A DNA stretch of 64,000 nucleotides from Benincasa hispida (lineage: Eukaryota > Streptophyta > Magnoliopsida > Cucurbitales > Cucurbitaceae), in contig NC_052357.1 of the NCBI RefSeq assembly GCF_009727055.1, positions 11,449,073 through 11,513,072 on the forward strand, given 5' to 3'. A program made the position numbers and the translations under genes. Below the pieces are notes generated by a model, which saw only the letters and a list, made by a program, of their open reading frames with translations, made no database searches and was not told the DNA's origin. This document shows positions 56,030-64,000 of the stretch, piece after piece (the stretch's first letter is position 1; the number at the start of each line of letters is the position of its first letter).

Positions 56030-57455
56030 TTTTTCTTGAAACGGAAACAAGATTTTTTCATTGAGTTAATGAAATAAGTTTAATGCTTAAAGTTCAAGAT
56101 ACAAAGGAAAAAATCTGAAAAGAACAAGAAGTGCAAATGGAACAAAGCACAACTTTAGCGCTTTCAGCAACTTCCAAAAATGATACAAAAAACAACCAAA
56201 AACCAAACGATACAAGGATCATAAAACAAAATAAACCAAGTAGCAGAGATGCAGAAAAGGCGACAATACAAGCCAAAAAACAAACAGTTGGAAAAAGTAA
56301 TTGCTCCCCAAAATCAACAACGGTCTTGAATGAAGAAAGCATCAAATACCTTAGAAAGAATGCACCATGAAGAAACGTTGTGCTGAGAAATCTCAAAACG
56401 AACCCACCAAGCGGAAAATTAACATGAAAGACCCTTTGAATCCTCAAAACAAAGAGGCTTCCAACAAAGGCAAAACTTGCAACTTTACATCTTGAGATCT
56501 TTGATTGTAGATCATCAAGACAAAGAAATGCCACCCACTCAGAAAACCTCAAATTACATAATTAAGGCTAAAGCACAAATTAAGAATCAACCGAACACTA
56601 AACCGCAACCTTTAACAATTGACAAAAGGTTGGAAGGGATATCAGACTTATTTAATGGAGAGAAAATATAACTCTCTGTGGGTGAAGACTTTCTTGCTAC
56701 TAATCTTCGTTCTTCATCTCTTTTGAAATTTGAAATAGATCATTGAGTTCCTTTCCAGAGTTATCAACAAATACATCTTCTTGGTCAGCCTCTACCTTAA
56801 AGCACTCTGAATCTTCACTACTAACACTTATTGCTGATTCATCATTTGATTCAATCTACCTCTCTTGAGAAGACTTTGGAATGTTGCACGGAATATTTCT
56901 CACAAAGTGTACCTCTGAGTTAGGTAATTTGAGCACTGATTGTTGGAAAATTTGAGAGGGAGGTGGAGGTTTTACCAACTTTTTAGTAACTAAGTTCGGT
57001 ACCTGGGCATGAACACACCATTCTTCTAGAAAATCTGAGTTAATAAATGCAGAGAGAGCCTTGTAGGTTGAGGATCTTTTCCTTGATAACTGCATAGGAT
57101 GTGGCTTTAATAACTTTGAGTACTTCTTGGGAGAATGTGAGGAGTCCGTGGATAAAGTAGTGGCAATCTCTTTATCCAAAAGGTTTTTGGAGAGAGATAC
57201 CTCTTCTTTGTTAAATGCGCCAACATTATTAAGCCTAGGAGATGTAGCTTCTTGAGAAGGGGAATCTGAGCCGCCATTAACAATATTAGAGCTGGGAAGG
57301 ATGGCCTGTTGAGAGGTGAATGATTCAAATGGTTAATTAAATTAATAAAGACTTCACTGAAAATAATCCTGATGGCTCCAAAGACCAAAGTCTACCATCT
57401 TAAAGAATTGAGAGTGAATCAAACCAAAATTAAGAATCCAGTCAACTACTACGGA
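56030..57455 (-). mobile_element. LINE copy j: ORF2 C-terminus joined directly to ORF1
   Basis: Minus strand: an A-rich 3' end at 56030, then a zf-RVT end (WVRFEISQHNVSSWCILSKV, FFIQDRC near 56400). From about 56640 to 57388 follow ORF1 pieces: ISVSSEDSECFKVEADQEDV, then LPNSEVHFVRNIPCNIP, and upstream Ser/Pro/Lys-rich stretches with frame changes. Endonuclease, RT and most of zf-RVT are missing between them. The tail differs from the typical LINE-A tail, so this may be a related subfamily. Confidence 0.6.
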
Positions 57456-57488
57456 ATTTAAGGCCTCATTTTGTAACCATTTTGTTCC

Positions 57489-60484
57489 TTTTTTTTTTTT
57501 TTTTTTTTTTTTAACAAGGAAATAAGCCTCTCCATTAAGATAAAAACAGCTTAAAGTACAACATATATAAACAATGGAAGCTAGAACAAAAGGAGCAGTG
57601 AGTGCACCTGGACATCTCAACTAGTGGTTGACACCCCATCCGAATTCATCATATCCATACAAATGAAACTAACTACCCAAAGTACAATAATAAACAACCC
57701 AACAATACAAAGCTCCAAAACAACAAAGAACCAATATTCAAAAACAGCTTCACATACAAGAACCCCTAGGAAAATGCAAAACAGAGTCAAGCAATTAGAA
57801 ACAACTTTAATAGCCAACTAAACAGAAGCAAACATTCTGGACTAGGTGGAAGGGAAAATGAAAGCCCTCCAGTTGAGACTTAGATCTTGGAAGGGGAAAT
57901 GTTTGAATGGCTTTGAAAGAGAGCATTACGAGGATGCATTGAGCCGAGCAATCTCAAAACGATCTAACCAGCAAGTTGCTTTGCCCGTGAAGACCCTTTG
58001 GTTTCTTTCAAACCAAATTTCTGCAAGTAATGCTTTGACTGCGTTTGTCCAGAGTAATTGTGGAAGCTTTTTAGCTTTGGGCCAATCAAAATCTGCAAAA
58101 CATTGTCACCAAAAACATTGCCACCAAAAACATTGCCAAATGCCTAGCTAAGATTGAAACAAGCGAACAAGCGATACCAACACTTTTCAACCGCAAGTAA
58201 AGAACAAATGCTGCAAGTCCTCCGAATCAGCCATACCTATAGAGGGCAAATAGATGGGGATAAACAGTAAAGGGGAAGTTTCTGCTGCATAACTGAAGCA
58301 CAGTTTAACAAACCATAAAGCATAATCCACACCAAAATGTTCACCCAACGAGGGCTCTTTGATTTCCATAATGCTTTCTCCAAATGCTTTTCAAGTGGGG
58401 AAGCCAAAGATAAATGTGTAACTAGAGATTTGACCGAGAATGCACCATTAGCTTCTAAAGACCATTGCCTCCTTGTCAGGATTTTCCAAGACTCTTTTGG
58501 CAGAAATAATGCCAAGGAGAGTCTGGAAATCTATTATTTCTTCCTCCTTTAATAATCTCCGAAGAATATAGACCAAGATGTAGAGGGGTCCCAATGATCC
58601 GAGACTGAACCATTACGATTCAAAGAGATCCTGAATAATCTGGGAAAGCAATCCTTCAAAGGAATTTTATCCAACTAAGGATCAAGCAATTCTTCTCCCA
58701 TTACCAATCTTGAAGACAGCCAATGCTTCCACCTTTAACCAAGACCTTGATATACTAATCCAAGGGCTACGAAGGTTGCAACTTACTTTTCCATTTGTGT
58801 GCCACTCAAACAAGCTTCTGCCATGTATGCTCTTAACCACTTGGATCCATAAAGAATTACCTTCATTGACAAAGCACCAACCCCACTTAGCTAATAGTGC
58901 CAGATTTTTTGTTCTTAAACCACCTAAACCAAGGCCTCCATCTTCTTGTGTTTCTATAACGATCTCCCATTTAACTAAATGATTTAGTTTGCCTCCTTTA
59001 TGCCCTTCCTAGAAGAAATTTCTCATTGTTCGTTCCAAAATTGTGAGCACCTTTTTTGGCATTAAAAAAGAAGACATATAGGGAGATTAGAAAGGATGGA
59101 CTTACAAAGTGTAGCTCTACCCCATCTTGAAAGGTTATATCTCCTCCATTTATCTAATTTTCTTTGTACTTTGTCAATAACTGGTTGCCAAAAAGATATT
59201 TTTTGGCATATCCACCCAAAGGAAGACCGAGATACATAAAAGGGAGGTGGACAACCTTGCAATTCAATTTGGTAAAAAGATATTTTTTGGGATATCCACC
59301 CAAAGGAAGACCGATATACGTAAAAGGGAGGTGGACAGCCTTGCAATTCAATTTAGTAAAAAGATATTTTTTGGGATATCCACCCAAAGGAAGACCGAGA
59401 TACGTAAAAGGGAGGTGGACAGCCTTGCAATTCAATTTGGTAGCCACTGAAAACAGCTTGCTGTCATCTATATTAATCCTACAAAGTGCGGATTTTTCCC
59501 AATTAACTTTTTGCCCTGAACACCATTCAAAAAGATCGATAGTCTTCCTTAAAATTTCCAGCATCTCATCATCATATTTGCAAAATAACAAGGTGTCGTC
59601 AGCAAATTGGAGGATGGAAACGTGGATTTTGTCTACCCCCATGAAAAAACCTTTGAATTTGCCGCTCTCGTGGAGCCTTGCGATGAGAGCACTTAGCACT
59701 TTGCTTACTAGTAGAAAAAGAAAAGGTGAGAGAGGGTCACCTTGTCTAATACTCCTAGAAGTGTGAACTCTTCTTCCTCTTGGCCTTCCATTAATGAAAA
59801 CTGAGAAGTTTGGATTAGTAACACAGCCCATAATCCAAGATATCCATCGAGAATCCAAATTTTTACCAACTAAAACTTTCTCAAGAAAGGCCCAATCCAT
59901 TTGGTCAAAAGCTTTTCTAAGTCTAGCTTTAGAATCCACCCATTTTTCTTCTTGGATCTATACTCCTGCACAACCTCGTTGGCAATGAGAATCGGTTCAA
60001 GGATTTGTCTTCCCCCAGTAAAAGCGATTTGTGTAGGGGCAATTATGCAAGGCATTATTTTCTTGAGGCGTTCAGGTAACACTTTGGCAACTACCTTATA
60101 AACAAGTGTTGTTAGGCTAATGGGCCTAAAATCCTTTACATAAACAGCATCCTCCTTTTTTGAATCAAGCAAATGAAGTTCTCCTTGATGCAAGAATTCA
60201 ACCTTCCATTCTCATAAAAATCTTCGAATAAGCTCATGAAATTACCTCTGCAATGGGCACAGAATTTGATGAAGAACTCTGCTGTAAATCCATCTGACCC
60301 AGGGCTTTGTTCTTTTCCCAAAATCCTCAGATTTCTTCTTGAGTGAAGCTAGATACCAGCATGGCATTCTGGCTTTGAGAGACAATATTCCATTGCAAAT
60401 TAAGAGGAATAGATCTTGCATCCAATGACTTGGAATAAAAGGAGGTATAAAAACTCAATATAAGATCTTCAATCTCCCTATTGG
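57489..60484 (-). mobile_element. LINE-A copy k: RT and zf-RVT, 5'-truncated
   Basis: Poly-T (57489-57512) and tail (GACATCTCAACTAGTGGTTG), then zf-RVT sequence (58010-57850, 58515-58187), [12 protein letters not shown] linker and RT up to 60480. RT motifs: [54 protein letters not shown], and [17 protein letters not shown] with FADD intact. Probable target duplication ATTTTGTTCC (57479-57488) and ATTTTGTTTC (60485-60494). It carries an in-frame triplicated 28-residue segment. Frameshifts near 60190, 59940 and 59060. Confidence 0.85.
59190..59441 (-). repeat. Three in-frame 84-bp tandem repeats inside LINE k RT
   Basis: Units at 59190-59273, 59274-59357 and 59358-59441, each 84 bp with a few substitutions. 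Each encodes a 28-residue block containing LNCKAVHLPFTYLGLPLGGY and KKYLF. Other LINE-A copies have this block once. The expansion keeps the frame. Confidence 0.9.
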
Positions 60485-60620
60485 ATTTTGTTTCGTTTTT
60501 GGTTTTTGATTTTTGAAAATTAAGCCTACAAACACCTCTTACACCTTTAAATCTCTTGCTTTAATATCTACTTTTTATCCATATTTTCAAAAACTAAGTC
60601 AAAATTTGAAAGCTAAAAAA

Positions 60621-61242
60621 AGTAGTTTTAAAAGAAAATAGGTCTTGATTTTATGAAAATATCGACGTCAATGAAAGGTTCGGGAAACTTTATGGAAGTT
60701 GATGGCAATTGTTATAATTAGTTAATGAAACTTTGATTATGACTCAATTAGACTATAATTGACCATTTTTAATAATTATTTCTATAAAGTAGACAACATT
60801 TAGATGTATATCATTAATATCTGTATAAATGTCGCGTGAGAGCAGAAATTTAAAAAAGAAATGGAAAATCATTACATAATATAAAATATTGGTAATTAAT
60901 TTCAAAATTAAAGGAGACATGAAATATTTGCATACAAAATAATTGCAAAATGTTTATTATAGAATGTACATGTCTAATATTAAAAAAATTGACCTTGGAG
61001 CATCTAATCCAAAATCTTGATAATTCTGATAAAAATTACAATATTACTCAAATGAAAATGGTAGGACTTGTACGCCAACATGTAGACCCTATTGGTGGAT
61101 ACATTTCATTAATTGATGATCTTTTTCCTTATGGATAATACTATTTGGTGGAAAGTCATGACATGTGAAACTAAACAATTGCGTGTAATCAGGACCATAA
61201 AACTGAAAAAACTAAACAAAGGACAGAGAAAGGAGGAAAAAA
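60621..61242. other. AT-rich intron 5 sequence
   Basis: No exon, coding region or transposon ends recognised. Confidence 0.5.
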
Positions 61243-61545
61243 AAAATGCTCTCCCCTCTCTCCTTTCCTTTTCTCTCTTCCCCCCGCCCTCCCCCCCTGA
61301 CACCCCACCGGAATTCATCATGCCCTTCCCTAGCCCTCCTTCCTTTCTGACCGTCTCTCCCAAACCCCTCTCCCTGTCCCCTCTTCCGGCACTTCCACCT
61401 TCCCCGATCTCCTTTCTTGCCCTTTTCTTGCTTCTGTTCCAGCCCTGATTCTAACCCTTGCCTTGCTTCGAGTAAAAGGCAGTTTTTTTTTTTTTTTTTT
61501 TTTTTGGCAAAAACTTTCGACTCCTGATAGGAGTGCTTTCTGGTC

Positions 61546-63925
61546 ATGGAGATTAAAAGCTGTAACATTTTGGCTGTTCATGTCTTTTTATGTGGCAAGG
61601 GAGTCCAGGATTCATAGTAGAAGATGAAAAAAGGACAGTCCTTTGTTCCTCTCTTAAGCAGCAGCCATTTGGCTAAAAGAAGGCTTCAGAAGACTTTTGT
61701 TTGCCTCAACGGTTGAGTTCTTTTTTGTTAAAAGAAAGAGTAAGATGAGGTTTCATACGTCTAGCCAAATTCAGAGTCCAAGACAATTGGTTTGTTAGAA
61801 TGTGCAATGTGCCTACCACAGGGGGAAGAAGAATATTCATGTTTCTTATGGGGGTTGGATGTTCAGGCTGGCAAGAGTTCAAGGAAATGATTGATGTTAG
61901 TATCCATATCTTTCAAAGATTATTTTAGTTCAGCAAGCCCTCAAGTGAAGAGTTTCTTCAGAATGTGAAAGGTACGTTCTCTCAACCATATTAAAGCCTC
62001 AAAGGGTTTAGGAATGTTGCAGCTCAAAAATCTGTAGTAAAGGTCAATTAAATCAAGAAAAGGGTTCTTATTGGATTCAAAAAGATCATGAAGTTTCTCA
62101 AAGAGATTTTAGTTAGTTTATGGCTTCATCTCAAGGCTTTTTAGTCTTCAGATGATTGGAAGGATATTTCAACGGTATTGAGGAGGCCTTTAAAACGGTT
62201 TGTCATCATCAATTCCTCTGTTTGCAGAAATATAAAGCTCTAAATCAAAGTCAGCAATGGTGATTTGGCCACATTGATCTCAAGTCCGGGTATATGGCAG
62301 TCTTTTGGTCCTTTTCACTTGCTGTTTGAAAAGTGGAATCCCAAAATACATGGAAGAGCCTCTGTGATGAAAGGTTTTGGTGGTTGGATTTCAATCAAGA
62401 ATCTTCCATTTGATTATTGGGGAAGAAAGACCTTTGAAGCCATAGATGCTTATTTTGGGGGTTTGGAATCAATTGCCTCAGAAACTCTTAACCTAACTAA
62501 TTGTTTAGAAGCCAAAATTGAAGTTAGAAGAAACCTATGTGGATTTATGCCAGCCACAATCAAAATAAAGGATGCAATTCGTGGGAATTTTTTTCTAAAT
62601 TTTGGAGATGTGGAATGTTTAGAAGCTCCTTCTAAGGCAGTGAGGAATTTATTATTTAAGGACTTCTCTAATCCTATTGACCTTGTTAGGTTAAATGATG
62701 TAATTAAAGATGAAGGAGTTAATTTCAAATTGGATATTTCAGAGTGGAACTTCCTTGTCTCTTCACATTCCAAACCCACCTTTTCAAAGGAACCCGAATC
62801 CGGTTCAAGAACCCCCTGCAAAGAGATGAAATTTATTCAGAGGAAGTCGAAAAGTCCTATCCCCCCCTTGCAAGGTGTTTAATTACAAAGAATCCAACTT
62901 CCCCTACCTCCTTTACTGCCGAGGAAGATATACAGCCCACTGTTCGTGAAAAGTTTAATGTGCAAGAAGTCGAAGAGTCACTACACTTTAATGAAAAAGT
63001 TGAAAAGATGCCTAGAGCCTTTAAGAAGAGAGAGAAGGGAGATTTTAATGGGGTATCCAGTCCCTTGGCCAAAGAATTTGAACAGTCACCTATTCAAAAA
63101 AATGAAAAGTCACAAGGAATTAATGATAATTGTTTTTCGAAGCAATCAGCAACATTTTTATCAAACAGCAAAAGTGAACCCTTCGTCTTCCAAGGCTGCT
63201 GCTTTGTTCCCTTGTTCCAGTCCGGGTAAGTTTCCCTTCCCTGTTTTCACTAAAAAACAGGCGCCTTTGCTTCAGCCGGCCCCCGAGACAGCCCCAAAAG
63301 TCCATGCCTCCTCCTCGGCACTCCTCCTCCCTCCCTGCAGTAAGCAAGTGCCAAAGGCAAGCAAAACAGGGGCTAAACGTCAGCAAAAATTCAAGCATCC
63401 CCCTGCCTTTTTAAATCATTCCCTAATCATTTTATTAAAAGAAAGTTAGCCAAGGACTCATCCAAGAAACCAAGCTTTAAAGCCAAGTCCGTGGCAATTC
63501 ACAACCCGGATTTATTAGAAGCCCAATGCACCCAAATTCAAGGACAACCTCAATGTTCCAGGTCAGGCTCCCCTTCTCCTCTCCCTACTCTCTTTGAACA
63601 CTCTGTTTTTTCATTATCTAATACAGAGGTTACATTCTTGAGAGGTTCCACAACCCATCCGGGGGAGTTCCCAACAGAAAAAGGGGAGGTCCTCATTGAT
63701 TCTCCTTTCCGTGTGAGTAGTGAAGAAGAAGTTTGGGCAAATCTAGTTGGTTTTTCAGAAGAAAAAAGTAAAGAGGACCCTATTATTCAAGATTTGAACC
63801 CCCTGTTTCAGACAGAGGATGACACTATTTTAGAGGCTGTTAGTTCAATTTTTCCAGCTATTCCTTGTGATCTTCCAGCTCATTTAACCTCAATTGTCAA
63901 GGACTGCCATCTCATCCTCAATTAA
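61546..63925 (+). pseudogene. LINE l ORF1 (DUF4283-type)
   Basis: Starts MEIKSCNILAVHV, parallel to the ORF1 copies at 47368 and 24365, but is soon broken by stops and frameshifts (61600-62260). A long intact part at 62265-62882 holds the core GGWISIKNLPFDYWGRKTFE, then [20 protein letters not shown] and GFMPATIKIKDAIRGNFFLN. Charged C-terminal segments follow in shifted frames (62946-63449). The closing frame is 63491-63925, with [34 protein letters not shown] and KDCHLILN before the stop. Confidence 0.82.
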
Positions 63926-63968
63926 TGTTTAGAAATTGAGGTTACAATCCTTGAGTTAAGTCCGAATC

Positions 63969-64000
63969 ATGAGAATTGTGTCGTGGAATACTAGAGGCCT
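63969..64000 (+). CDS. LINE l ORF2 start, cut by the window edge
   Basis: ATG followed by RIVSWNTRG, the conserved first residues of the LINE-A endonuclease (compare [10 protein letters not shown] at 49997 and [10 protein letters not shown] at 36699). Only about 10 codons are visible, so intactness cannot be judged. Confidence 0.75.
   Translation, partial: MRIVSWNTRG

Larger units (their letters stand above)
57450..60620. repeat. Dispersed intronic repeat interrupted by LINE k
   Basis: The left piece CCTCATTTTGTAACC (about 57464-57478) and the right piece (about 60485-60620, GGTTTTTGATTTTTGAAAAT then TAAGCCTACAAACACC) read as one repeat when LINE k and one target copy are removed. I recall this as a common dispersed motif of plant introns; it may be a MITE. 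Low certainty. Confidence 0.4.
61243..64000 (+). mobile_element. LINE-A copy l: 5' leader, ORF1 and start of ORF2 (continues past window)
   Basis: The 5' leader (61243-61545) is C/T-rich like that of LINE i and shares CCCCACCGGA-TTCATCATG-type sequence. ORF1 follows (61546-63925), then a spacer of about 43 bp and the ORF2 start at 63969. It contains a run of about 24 T (61483-61506). The 3' part, tail and target duplication lie outside the window. Confidence 0.85.

Noticed and set aside
57480..57530. Poly-lysine ORF (KKKKKKKK) on the minus strand
   Set aside because: It is the LINE k poly-A tract read in frame with flanking sequence.
55590..64000. Further Nudix/DPP III exons (M49 HEXXGH region)
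   Set aside because: I looked for the continuation after DIIAR and for the M49 motif on the + strand and saw only LINE sequence and AT-rich intron; the exons must lie to the right of the window.

Overview
The window is plant nuclear DNA, almost certainly from a eudicot. It contains one recognisable host gene with spliced exons, and the rest is mostly transposable elements plus a block of satellite DNA. Cucurbits are a possible source from the general style of the repeats, but nothing here proves the family. There are no rRNA or tRNA genes, no CRISPR array and no prokaryotic operons.

Host gene. Five exons on the + strand (11746-11825, 25739-25918, 26765-26842, 27159-27255, 55453-55589) join in frame into the first 190 residues of a Nudix hydrolase 3 / dipeptidyl-peptidase III-like protein (Arabidopsis NUDT3 type), with a complete Nudix box. 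The remaining exons lie beyond the right edge. Intron 1 is about 13.9 kb with a GC-AG border, and intron 4 is about 28.2 kb. Both are swollen by nested retroelements.

Layout. 1-4900: GC-rich tandem satellite with a 157-bp unit. 4903-7940: decayed minus-strand DUF1985/ULP1-type gene, cut off just before its protease domain where the satellite begins. 8039-11596: Mutator-like element (MULE) with terminal inverted repeats and a 9-bp target duplication, ending about 140 bp before the host start codon. 11826-25738 (intron 1): copia and LINE scraps, then a Ty3/gypsy element (14500 to about 25300) that carries a 1955-bp solo LTR and a 6.2-kb cluster of three tandem LINE tails. 27256-55452 (intron 4): an old LINE containing copia-1, which contains a LINE relic, which is split by copia-2, plus a small inverted-repeat element; then LINEs g and h, copia-3 inside LINE h, and a TRIM-like element containing a solo LTR that contains a full-length LINE. 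55590-64000 (intron 5): three more LINEs, the last one cut by the window end.

Names used below. LINE-A is the dominant L1-like family: ORF1 with a DUF4283-type domain, ORF2 with endonuclease (EN), reverse transcriptase (RT) and a zf-RVT C-terminal region, and a conserved 3' tail containing AACCTAGTTGAGATG. At least ten tails are present on both strands. LINE-B and LINE-C are unrelated older relics. Every transposon ORF seen is broken by stops, frameshifts or deletions. Two single-N positions (1095 and 31696) sit between exact direct repeats and look like assembly seams. The observations most worth following are the inflated Nudix gene and its splice oddities, the LINE cluster with one outer target duplication, the satellite/ULP1 border and the shared LINE tail.
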